Source: DAIRVC01 sp036803025 (lineage in GTDB: Bacteria > Chloroflexota > Anaerolineae > Anaerolineales > E44-bin32). Taken from it: a stretch of 6,949 nt of DNA. Within the stretch, counting starts at the first letter, position 1, and every line of letters starts with the position of its first letter. Below are positions 1 through 5,731 of this stretch, in pieces. The notes under the pieces are model-generated. The model did not search any database, was not told the origin of the DNA, and worked only from the letters and a program-made list of their open reading frames with translations. The translations under genes were made by a program, and so were the position numbers. Location of the stretch: contig DAIRVC010000146.1 in NCBI GenBank assembly GCA_036803025.1, positions 1 through 6,949 on the forward strand. Direction: 5' to 3'.

Positions 1-1
1 C

Positions 2-1309
2 GACGAGTACACCTACGGCGTCCTGGCGCACGAGTTCCAACATATGATCCACTGGAACCTGGACGCCAACGAGGACAACTGGCTGGATGAAGGCCTGGCC
101 GACGTGGCCACCTTCCTTAACGGCTTTGATGTCGGCGGTTGGGACTTCGCCTTCGCCGAGGACCCGGATATCCCGCTGACCTTCTGGCCGTCGGGTTCGG
201 ACTCCAGCATTCACTACGGACAGGCCTTCCTGTTCAGCGCCTACTTCATGGACCGCTTCGGCAGCGAGGCCACACAATCGCTAGTCTCGCACACGGCCAA
301 CGGGCTCGATTCGATGGACCAGGTCCTGGCCGAACTGGGGATCACAGAGACCGACAGCGGCCGGACGAGCACCGCCGACGACGCCTTCCGCGATTGGGCG
401 GTGGCGCAGCTCCTGCTCGACCCGACGGTCGGCGACGGCCGCTACTCGATCGAGTCCTACCCCAGCGCGCCGCGCCTCGTGCCGACGGAGGACTTCGCCG
501 ATTGCCCCGTCGCGGCGACCCCCTTCACGGTCAACCAGTACGGGATCGACGTCCTGCGCATCAGCTGCCGGGGCGAGTACCGCCTGCGCTTCCAAGGCCA
601 GACCATGATCCGGGTCCTGCCGCAGGATCCGCCGACCGGCTCGTGGGCCTTCTGGTCGAACCGCGGCAACGTCTCGAACATGCGGCTGACGCGGGCGTTT
701 GATCTTCGGTCGGCTGAGGCGCCCATCGAGCTGTCCTACCGGCTGTGGTATGACATCGAAGAGGATTGGGATTACGTCTACCTGGAGGCCTCAGCCGACG
801 GCGGGACATCGTGGGAGATCCTGCGCACGCCATCGGGAACCGGCACCGATCCTTCCGGCAACTCCTACGGCTGGGGTTACACCGGCACCAGCGGCGGCGA
901 GACGGCGGCCTGGATCGAGGAGCGGGTGGACCTCTCGGACTACGCCGGCCAGGAGATCCTTCTGCGCTTCGAATACGTCACCGACGCCTCGGTCAACGGC
1001 AACGGTCTGCTTCTGGACGACGTCGCCCTGCCGGCCATCGGCTACGAAGAGAGCTTCGAGTCGGGGGAGGCTGGGTGGCAAGCGGAAGGGTTCGTCCGCC
1101 TATACAACAGGCTTCCGCAGTCCTATCGCCTGATGCTGGTCGAGCGGGGTGCGGAGACACGCGTGCAGGAGCTCCGCCTCAACGAGTACAACCAGGCCGA
1201 GGTGCCTTTGCAGCTGGGCGGGACGTATGACGAAGCGTTCCTGGTCGTCACCGGGACGGCGCGAGCCTCCTGGGAACCCGCTCCCTACCAGGTCGAGATT
1301 ATCCCCTGA
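2..1309 (+). CDS. Secreted zinc metalloprotease, immune inhibitor A-like (5' end outside the window)
   Basis: Only the C-terminal 435 residues are present; the frame is open at the left edge, so the signal peptide and pro-region would lie upstream. Window residues 10-14 are HEFQH, a zincin HExxH helix. They are followed by a Trp-Leu-Asp-Glu-Gly segment whose Glu (residue 30, nt 89-91) is well placed as the third zinc ligand. This spacing is that of gluzincins such as the M30 (hyicolysin) type, although related Chloroflexota proteins are usually labelled immune inhibitor A or M6. From about residue 205 the protein becomes beta-rich, with aromatic and Asp/Gly repeats (AFWSNRGN, YLEASADGG, LLLDDVAL). 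These resemble the MAM/jelly-roll-like C-terminal domains of immune inhibitor A proteins. Expected role: extracellular protein degradation. It ends in TGA, the only TGA stop in the window, followed by a strong palindrome. Protease class is confident; the exact family is not. Confidence 0.85.
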   Translation, partial: DEYTYGVLAHEFQHMIHWNLDANEDNWLDEGLADVATFLNGFDVGGWDFAFAEDPDIPLTFWPSGSDSSIHYGQAFLFSAYFMDRFGSEATQSLVSHTANGLDSMDQVLAELGITETDSGRTSTADDAFRDWAVAQLLLDPTVGDGRYSIESYPSAPRLVPTEDFADCPVAATPFTVNQYGIDVLRISCRGEYRLRFQGQTMIRVLPQDPPTGSWAFWSNRGNVSNMRLTRAFDLRSAEAPIELSYRLWYDIEEDWDYVYLEASADGGTSWEILRTPSGTGTDPSGNSYGWGYTGTSGGETAAWIEERVDLSDYAGQEILLRFEYVTDASVNGNGLLLDDVALPAIGYEESFESGEAGWQAEGFVRLYNRLPQSYRLMLVERGAETRVQELRLNEYNQAEVPLQLGGTYDEAFLVVTGTARASWEPAPYQVEIIP

Positions 1310-1344
1310 GGTCGAGGATCGCCTCCGCCGCAGCAGGCATACAA

Positions 1345-1370
1345 CAGCGGGACCCGGCCGGGTCCCGCTG
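1345..1370. terminator. Perfect 26-bp GC palindrome, putative terminator
   Basis: The 26 bases read identically on both strands (arms CAGCGGGACCCGG and its complement), beginning 36 bp after the metalloprotease stop. It lies between convergent genes, which suits a bidirectional terminator. No T-tract follows on either side, so intrinsic termination is not certain. With no loop bases, the RNA hairpin would need to open its central CCGG. Confidence 0.5.
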
Positions 1371-1402
1371 ACGCTTCCTGCGTCTTGCCGGACCGCGCGC
1401 GG

Positions 1403-1454
1403 GCGCCCGGCGATAGGCAGGCTGCCTGGCGGCGTGTGGCTGATCGCCGGGCGC
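1403..1454 (-). terminator. Inverted repeat with nested hairpin just after the ytxH-like stop
   Basis: Arms GCGCCCGGCGAT (1403-1414) and ATCGCCGGGCGC (1443-1454) are perfect 12-bp complements. The 28-nt loop contains a second small hairpin (AGGCAG/CTGCCT around 1415-1427). It begins 5 bp beyond the stop codon of the leftward gene, the usual place for a terminator, but there is no T-tract. Confidence 0.4.
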
Positions 1455-1459
1455 TTCGA

Positions 1460-1681
1460 CTAGTCCGGCGGACGGCGGCCGCGCAGGCTCTCGAGCTCAG
1501 CTTCGAGTTGGGTGCGCCGGGCGGTGTAGGCGTCGCGCACCTCTCCACCGAAATCGTCGACGCGCTGGCGCAGCTGCTGGCGGAGTTCCTCGCCCGAATA
1601 GGGCGCGAGCAGCAGCGCGGCGATGCTCCCCGTCAGTGCACCGAAAAACGCCCCCGCCACAAGCATGCCGAAACGGCGCAT
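1460..1681 (-). CDS. YtxH-like small membrane protein
   Basis: 73 residues. Residues about 5-27 form a hydrophobic, Gly/Ala-rich membrane segment (GAFFGALTGSIAALLLAPYS), followed by GEELRQQLRQRVDD and a charged, probably coiled-coil tail. This is the standard YtxH-domain layout: one N-terminal transmembrane helix with the LLLAP(Y/K)SG junction, then an amphipathic cytoplasmic helix. YtxH proteins are common in envelope-stress or general-stress settings, but no biochemical role is established. The ATG at 1679-1681 is preceded by a full AGGAGGT Shine-Dalgarno (1687-1693), and a good promoter lies just upstream. The same frame stays open to about 2143, but that extension is antisense to the selenoprotein gene and has no family resemblance. 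The stop is TAG. Confidence 0.85.
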   Translation of the reverse strand: MRRFGMLVAGAFFGALTGSIAALLLAPYSGEELRQQLRQRVDDFGGEVRDAYTARRTQLEAELESLRGRRPPD

Positions 1682-1703
1682 GGAAGACCTCCTGCTCAAG
1701 CGT

Positions 1704-1732
1704 ATTATCGCACAGGATGCGCGCCGGACCAA
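1704..1732 (-). promoter_or_regulatory. Sigma-70-type promoter of the ytxH-like gene
   Basis: On the minus strand, TTGGTC (1727-1732) and GATAAT (1704-1709) are separated by 17 bp. TGC directly before the -10 gives an extended -10 element. Transcription would begin near 1697, a few bases before the AGGAGGT ribosome site, so the leader is very short. The -10 is 5/6 and the -35 is 3/6 to consensus. Confidence 0.6.
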
Positions 1733-1752
1733 GGCGCGGCCTCGAGCACAGG

Positions 1753-1782
1753 TTGTCGGCTTCAGGCGGCCCGGGTTATACT
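1753..1782 (+). promoter_or_regulatory. Sigma-70-type promoter of the selenoprotein-trpS-dtd operon
   Basis: TTGTCG (1753-1758, 4/6 to consensus) and TATACT (1777-1782, 5/6) are separated by 18 bp. The predicted start is near 1789, giving a leader of about 43 nt before the GTG at 1832. It is divergent from the ytxH-like promoter, with 20 bp between the two -35 elements, so one regulator could influence both. Confidence 0.55.
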
Positions 1783-1831
1783 CCCTCCGTCCCACGCCGC
1801 CCGAAGTCCGGGGACCCCCAGGGAGGCCATC

Positions 1832-2068
1832 GTGGCCGCGATCTCCATCGAATACTGCGCCGTTTGACACTACACCGATCGGGCCATCGGTCTGATGGCC
1901 GAACTGCTCAAGCAGTACGAGGACAAGGTCGAAACCATCAGCCTGATTCCCTCCGGGGGCGGCGCCTTCGAAGTCAAGGTCAACGATCAGCTGGTCTACT
2001 CCAAGCTGCAGACCGGCCGGCACCCCGAACCGGGTGAGGTCGCCCGGCTGGTGCATAAGGCGATCTAG
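1832..2068 (+). CDS. Rdx-family (SelW/SelT/SelH-like) selenoprotein with in-frame UGA for selenocysteine
   Basis: 78 residues read through the TGA at 1865-1867. The N-terminus is MAAISIEYCAVU, giving Cys9-x-x-Sec12, the redox motif of Rdx-family thioredoxin-fold proteins. After the TGA the same frame continues HYTDRAIGLMAELL, then GGGAFEVKVNDQLVYSK and TGRHPEPGEVARLV. These are the family's conserved strand pair and C-terminal signature, so the family similarity spans both sides of the TGA. Total length matches the usual 70-90 residues. The GTG start has GGGAGG at 1821-1826, 5 bp away; the ATG at 1895 would give a 57-residue fragment without the redox motif. Likely role: cytoplasmic thiol/selenol redox chemistry; the partner of bacterial members is unknown. 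The stop TAG lies 10 bp before the trpS start, so the two are probably co-transcribed. Selenocysteine is inferred from motif plus SECIS; selA/B/C/D are not visible here. Confidence 0.9.
1865..1867 (+). other. UGA codon recoded as selenocysteine (residue 12)
   Basis: The TGA follows TGC GCC GTT, giving Cys-Ala-Val-Sec, and aligns with the second residue of the CxxC/CxxU pair of Rdx proteins. UGA is not generally sense here. The metalloprotease uses TGA as its stop at 1307-1309, and reading through that would continue past the palindromes and antisense across the ytxH-like gene. Confidence 0.87.
1879..1902 (+). promoter_or_regulatory. Bacterial SECIS hairpin for UGA recoding
   Basis: GGCCATC (1882-1888) pairs perfectly with GATGGCC (1894-1900), leaving the five-base loop GGUCU (1889-1893). 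Below a bulged G1881 the stem can add C1880-G1901 and U1879-A1902. The loop begins 21 nt after the UGA, within the 16-37 nt window generally used for bacterial SECIS elements, and has the required G/GU at its start. From memory, the E. coli fdhF SECIS loop is also GGUCU, with 18 nt between UGA and loop. A bulged U like that in fdhF is not present; the bulged G may replace it or may mean SelB of this lineage reads the loop only. The hairpin lies wholly in coding sequence (Ile-Gly-Leu-Met-Ala region). Confidence 0.82.
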
Positions 2069-2078
2069 GAGAGAGGCT

Positions 2079-3068
2079 TTGGGAACCAAGCGAGGGCGAG
2101 TCTTCTCGGGCGCGCGGCCGACCGGACGCCAGCATCTGGGCAACTACCTGGGCGCGATCCAGAACTACGTGGCGCTGCAGGAAGACTACGACTGCGTCTA
2201 CTGCATCGTCGACCTGCACGCGCTGACGACCATGGAGACGACCCGCGAGCTGCGGGACAACACGCGCGAGATGGCCCTGGATTGGCTGGCGGCCGGGATA
2301 CGGCCCGACGAGACGATCATGTTCGTGCAGTCGAACGTGCCTGAGGTGACCGAATTGCACACCATCTTGTCGATGGTCACCCCGCTGGGCAAGCTGACCG
2401 ATCTGCCGACTTTCAAGGAGAAGGTACGCCAGCAGCCCGACAACATCAACTACGGATTGGTCGGCTACCCGGTCCTGATGGCGGCCGACATCGTCCTGTA
2501 CAAGTCCGACTTCGTCCCGGTCGGCATCGATCAGGCGCCGCACATCGAGTTCACCCGCGAGGTCGTTCGCTCATTCAACTACCGCTACGGCACCGACGTC
2601 CTGATCGAGCCGGCGATGAAGAGCACCGAAATCCCCAAGGTGCTCGGGACCGACGGCCAGCAGAAGATGAGCAAGAGCCTGAACAACCACATCGAGCTGG
2701 CCGCCAGCGAGGCCGAGACCGTCGAGCGCGTGATGAGCATGGTGACCGATCCGCAGCGCAAGCGGCGCTCGGATCCCGGCGATCCGGATGTGTGCAACGT
2801 ATTCTCCATGCACAAGGTGTTCTCCGCCCCCCAGCAGGTGGATCAGGTGAACACCGAATGCCGCCGCGCCGGGATCGGCTGCGTCGAGTGCAAGCAGATG
2901 TTCGCTCGCAACCTGAACGCCCACCTGACCCCGTTCCGGGCACGCCGGGCGGAGCTGGCCCGACGGCCGGAGCATGTCTGGGAAGTCCTGCACGACGGGG
3001 CCGAGCGCGCCCGCCTGATCGCCCGCGAGACGATGCGTCAGGTGCACGAGGCGGTCGGCCTGCCGTAG
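2079..3068 (+). CDS. trpS: Tryptophan--tRNA ligase
   Basis: 329 residues, a normal length for bacterial TrpRS. It charges tRNA-Trp with tryptophan using ATP in the cytoplasm. Class I signatures are both present: PTGRQHLGN at residues 14-22 (HIGH equivalent HLGN) and KMSKS at 196-200. Further family landmarks are GYPVLMAADIVLY, VPVGIDQAPHIE and the C-terminal AGIGCVECK...NLNAHLTPFR segment. The start is the TTG at 2079: AGGAG at 2067-2071 lies 7 bp upstream and translation from it gives GTKRGRVFSGARPTG, the expected N-terminus. The in-frame ATG at 2034 would overlap the selenoprotein and add 15 unsupported residues. Its ribosome site overlaps the selenoprotein stop, so translation of trpS may be coupled to successful UGA decoding upstream. 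The stop is TAG. Confidence 0.97.
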   Translation: MGTKRGRVFSGARPTGRQHLGNYLGAIQNYVALQEDYDCVYCIVDLHALTTMETTRELRDNTREMALDWLAAGIRPDETIMFVQSNVPEVTELHTILSMVTPLGKLTDLPTFKEKVRQQPDNINYGLVGYPVLMAADIVLYKSDFVPVGIDQAPHIEFTREVVRSFNYRYGTDVLIEPAMKSTEIPKVLGTDGQQKMSKSLNNHIELAASEAETVERVMSMVTDPQRKRRSDPGDPDVCNVFSMHKVFSAPQQVDQVNTECRRAGIGCVECKQMFARNLNAHLTPFRARRAELARRPEHVWEVLHDGAERARLIARETMRQVHEAVGLP

Positions 3069-3095
3069 CCTGGGCATCTCGCCCACGGGAGGGCC

Positions 3096-3545
3096 ATGCG
3101 TCTCGTCGTCCAGCGGGTCCGGCGCGGGAGCGTCGCGGTCGGCGCGGAGACCCTGGCCGAGATCGGGCCGGGGATGGTCATCCTGGTCGGGGTCGGCCGG
3201 GGGGATACGCCAGCCGAGGCGGAGTGGCTGGCGGACAAGTGCGCTGGCCTGAGGCTGTTCGAGGACGAGCAGGGGAAAACCAATCTCTCCATTCACGACG
3301 TCGGCGGACAGGCACTGGTCGTCTCGCAGTTCACCCTGTACGCCGATGCCCGCAAGGGCCGCCGCCCAAGCTTCACCGATGCAGCCCCGCCCGAGATCGC
3401 CGATCCGCTGGTGCGTCACTTCGCCGAGCGGCTGGCAGCCTCCGGCGTCCCCACACACACCGGCCTCTTCGGCGCCCACATGTTGGTCGGAATCGAGAAC
3501 GACGGTCCCGTGACGATTCTGTTAGAGCGGACGGCGCCGGGCTAG
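3096..3545 (+). CDS. dtd: D-aminoacyl-tRNA deacylase
   Basis: 149 residues, full family length. DTD is a cytoplasmic dimer that hydrolyses D-amino acids (classically D-Tyr, D-Trp, D-Asp) and glycine wrongly attached to tRNAs, acting as a chiral proofreader. Visible signatures are the N-terminal MRLVVQRV strand, VSQFTLYAD (SQxT motif, residues about 75-83) and the C-terminal NDGPVTILLE (NxGPVT motif). The ATG at 3096 follows GGGAGGG (3087-3093). It starts 27 bp after trpS and is probably in the same operon. The pairing is functionally sensible because TrpRS can mischarge D-Trp, a DTD substrate. The TAG stop overlaps the stop of the convergent DUF116 gene by 4 bp (CTAG). Confidence 0.97.
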   Translation: MRLVVQRVRRGSVAVGAETLAEIGPGMVILVGVGRGDTPAEAEWLADKCAGLRLFEDEQGKTNLSIHDVGGQALVVSQFTLYADARKGRRPSFTDAAPPEIADPLVRHFAERLAASGVPTHTGLFGAHMLVGIENDGPVTILLERTAPG

Positions 3546-4759
3546 CTCCCGGGGACGTGCCGGACCGCGTCCCGCTCATCCGATCCTGCTTCTTCAACCC
3601 CCAGGACTTGCAGGAGCCGGCCGATGTTCAGGTCGGTGGGGATCCCGCTCGCGTGCCAGTGATAGCGGCAGCCACAGTAGTCCAACAGGACGCCTTGCGC
3701 CGCAACCCCGAGCGCCCGCGTCTCCAGGCCGCCCGGGGCGTTCGTCAGCGCGCAGGAAACGCCCACGATCCCCAGGTCTTCGGCGAGCCCGGCGCGGCCG
3801 CCGGCCGGATCGAACACGCGCAGGTCGTCGGGCATGATGCGGACCGAGAATCCATGCCTGCTTCCCAATCGGGTGAGTTCGTGGATGCGGCATTCCGGGG
3901 TGCAGCCGCGGCAGGCTGCGCCGTTCGGGGTGGCCTGCGCGCGGCACTCGGCTTCCGGGCGGGCCCGCAGGCAGGGAGGCGCGAGCACCAGCCGCTGCCG
4001 CGTGGCCTGGAACGCCGCCCGGTGTGCACGATTGAGAAGCTCATGCCCGACCAGGTAGAGGTGGTATTCGAGACGGGTCCGGCCGGTGAAGACGTAGTCG
4101 GCGCGCCAGCGGCGGCCCGCATGGGCGCGGGAGAGAAACCGTTCGACATTCGGCGTGTAGCCGCCCAGGGCCGCCAGGCTGCGGCCGTCGAACCACCCGG
4201 CGAACGCTAGAATCGAGGACAGCATGGCAGGTGCCCGGCCAGCCGGCTGGTCGGCCAGGCAGTCAATCAAGAGGGAGATGCGGGGCGCTTCGTCCTCGAA
4301 GTTGCCGGTGGCGTCCATCCAATCCCTGAGGAGCCTCAGGGCGGGCAGCGCAGGCGGCTCAAGGTCCGCGGTGCCATGGCCCCGTGAGATCCAAAGCCCG
4401 CTGATCGCACTGCGCGCCGCGTCGCCGCAGGTCTCAGCCGCGCCGCCCCGGCGTCGCAGCCGTGAGAACGCGCGCAGTGCGGCTCGCGGGGCCGTCGGAA
4501 GCGACGTTGCCCGCGCACCGTGGACGGTCCACAGCACTCCCAGGCTGAGGCAGTCATACACGTACTCGGACGGTGCCCGCCGCGCCTCTCTGCCTGTGGA
4601 TTCCACCCACTCCTGCAGCCCGACGACCCATTCCTGCAGGCGAGCCTGTGCCTGCGTCAGGACCTCGTCCGTGAAGGCGGCCAGATCGCGATAGAACCGA
4701 TCCGAGGTGCCGTCCGGGCCGCGCAGTGCATAGGTGATGATCTCAACGTCGGGGGTCAC
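3542..4759 (-). CDS. DUF116-domain protein with cysteine-rich putative metal site
   Basis: 405 residues starting at a GTG (4757-4759), preceded by GAGGTG about 4 bp away. The N-terminal part (about 1-230) is helical, with ITYALRGPDGTSDRFYRDL and SEYVYDCLSLGVLW; I do not recognise a named domain there. The C-terminal part (about 235-385) matches DUF116: VGHELLNRAHRAAF, then a cysteine cluster (Cys263, 272, 283, 286, 290), GIVGVSCALT (Cys336), LLDYCGCRYHWH (Cys362, Cys364, His367, His369) and GIPTDLNI. Eight cysteines in this layout suggest an Fe-S or other metal site, but no reaction is established for the family. No membrane segment is evident. It lies 54 bp downstream of the PyrD-like gene on the same strand and is probably the last gene of that operon. 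It meets dtd tail to tail. Confidence 0.85.
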   Translation of the reverse strand: MTPDVEIITYALRGPDGTSDRFYRDLAAFTDEVLTQAQARLQEWVVGLQEWVESTGREARRAPSEYVYDCLSLGVLWTVHGARATSLPTAPRAALRAFSRLRRRGGAAETCGDAARSAISGLWISRGHGTADLEPPALPALRLLRDWMDATGNFEDEAPRISLLIDCLADQPAGRAPAMLSSILAFAGWFDGRSLAALGGYTPNVERFLSRAHAGRRWRADYVFTGRTRLEYHLYLVGHELLNRAHRAAFQATRQRLVLAPPCLRARPEAECRAQATPNGAACRGCTPECRIHELTRLGSRHGFSVRIMPDDLRVFDPAGGRAGLAEDLGIVGVSCALTNAPGGLETRALGVAAQGVLLDYCGCRYHWHASGIPTDLNIGRLLQVLGVEEAGSDERDAVRHVPGS

Positions 4760-4813
4760 GACACCTCGCGCTTCCCACAGTCTCTCACATTCCCACGCCT
4801 GCGCGCGCTGACT

Positions 4814-5638
4814 CTACCCTGGGGCGTCGGAGGCGTGCAGTGCGCCGCGAACGGGTGCTGGACTGCCGAGCACGCGTTCGGGCTCGGTCCACAGGACGGT
4901 GTCGAATTGCACCGCGGCTGCGCCGGCCGCCAGCGATGCGTTCATGTCGTCCGGAGAGTAAATCCCCGCTCCGGCGATCAACGGACACCCGACCAGGCCG
5001 GCCTGCATGCGGATCGCTCGCAGGGTCAGCGGCAGGATGGCCGGGCCGTACAGCCGTCCCTGCACGGGCGTTCCATCCGCTGCGGTCAGCTCGCCGCGCG
5101 GCGCTCCCAGGACCACGGCCGCCGCCCCGGCCGAGGCCGCTGCCTGGATGACCTCCAGCGGCGAGGTGACTGCCAGTCGTGCAAGCACCGGCTTCTGCGC
5201 CGCCGCGCAGGCGGCCACGTACGCGGCCGCCTCATCCGGCTCGGGCTCTGCCAGGCCGATCTCCAGCGCGGCGACTTCGTCGAGCGGCTCCAGCCGGTCG
5301 GCGATACGGGCAGCTTCGTCAGGCGACGCCGCCAGCATGTGGACGATCACCGGACAGGGGAGGTTTTGCCAGCGTCGGCGGTGGTGGTGCAGCACGGCGT
5401 TCAGCCCGGGATTGGGGTGACCGGTGTGCAGCAGGAACCCGCCCTGAAACGGGAGGAGCCGCACGCCGCGTGCCGCGCTGCGCGGCGCTAAGCTGATCGG
5501 GGCGGTCACCAGCGCTCCCAATCGCGCCAGCTCCAGGAACCGGTTGGCTTCGTCGGAGAATCCCAGGCTGCCGGCCGCGTTCGTCCAGACCGGATCGAGC
5601 ACGAGATCGCGCTTGCCGGCGGTCAGCGTCAACGGCAT
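4814..5638 (-). CDS. Dihydroorotate dehydrogenase-like (PyrD-fold) flavoprotein, probably not acting on dihydroorotate
   Basis: 274 residues, ATG start with a G6 run (5644-5649) 5 bp upstream. The fold is the FMN TIM barrel of class 1 DHODH. Landmarks are NAAGSLGFS (residues 20-28), HPNPGLNAVL (74-83), GRLYGPAILPLTLRAI (194-209) and the phosphate-binding end LIAGAGIYSPDDM...AAAVQFDTVLW (220-250). Several hallmark residues are changed. The conserved Lys in VTK is Ala46 (VTAPIS). The ELNxSCPN loop with the catalytic Cys is EIGLAEPEP (126-134). The VKL lysine is Arg154 (ARLAV), and the substrate Asn near the NxMGL loop is missing. FMN binding may persist, but orotate chemistry looks unlikely, so the true substrate is unknown. 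It sits 93 bp after a PyrK-like gene, mirroring pyrK-pyrD pairs of type 1B enzymes. The stop is TAG. Confidence 0.82.
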   Translation of the reverse strand: MPLTLTAGKRDLVLDPVWTNAAGSLGFSDEANRFLELARLGALVTAPISLAPRSAARGVRLLPFQGGFLLHTGHPNPGLNAVLHHHRRRWQNLPCPVIVHMLAASPDEAARIADRLEPLDEVAALEIGLAEPEPDEAAAYVAACAAAQKPVLARLAVTSPLEVIQAAASAGAAAVVLGAPRGELTAADGTPVQGRLYGPAILPLTLRAIRMQAGLVGCPLIAGAGIYSPDDMNASLAAGAAAVQFDTVLWTEPERVLGSPAPVRGALHASDAPG

Positions 5639-5731
5639 CTACGCCCCCCATGGGTCCGCGGTCGCCGGCGCGGCAGCGTGGGTCCGGTCACCTCCCGATC
5701 GGTCGTCGGACAGCTCATCGGCGCGGCCAGC

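Noticed and set aside
139..702. Alternative frame inside the metalloprotease
   Set aside because: Arg/Pro-rich shadow translation of a gene with clear catalytic motifs in the other frame.
1865..1867. UGA as a general tryptophan codon, or the gene as a pseudogene
   Set aside because: TGA works as the metalloprotease stop, and all recognised genes encode Trp with TGG. The site is exactly the Sec position of the family, with a SECIS-like hairpin; downstream sequence shows no decay.
1460..2143. A 227-codon leftward frame including the ytxH-like gene
   Set aside because: Only the last 73 codons resemble a protein family and follow a full Shine-Dalgarno and promoter; the rest is antisense to the selenoprotein and the trpS start.
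3071..3085. Small hairpin TGGGC/GCCCA between trpS and dtd as a terminator
   Set aside because: The stem is only 5 bp with no T-tract, and the next gene is 10 bp away in the same apparent operon.
2571..3479. Long leftward open frame opposite trpS and dtd
   Set aside because: It is antisense to two confidently identified genes and shows no family motif; such frames are common in GC-rich DNA.
4520..5491. Long rightward open frame across the DUF116 and PyrD-like genes
   Set aside because: It is the complement of two recognisable coding regions, with low-complexity Arg/Gly-rich translation.
5639..5731. 93-bp gap between PyrK-like and PyrD-like genes as a small gene or regulatory RNA
   Set aside because: No ribosome site with a meaningful frame, no strong hairpin and no promoter was seen beyond the G-run that serves the PyrD-like start.
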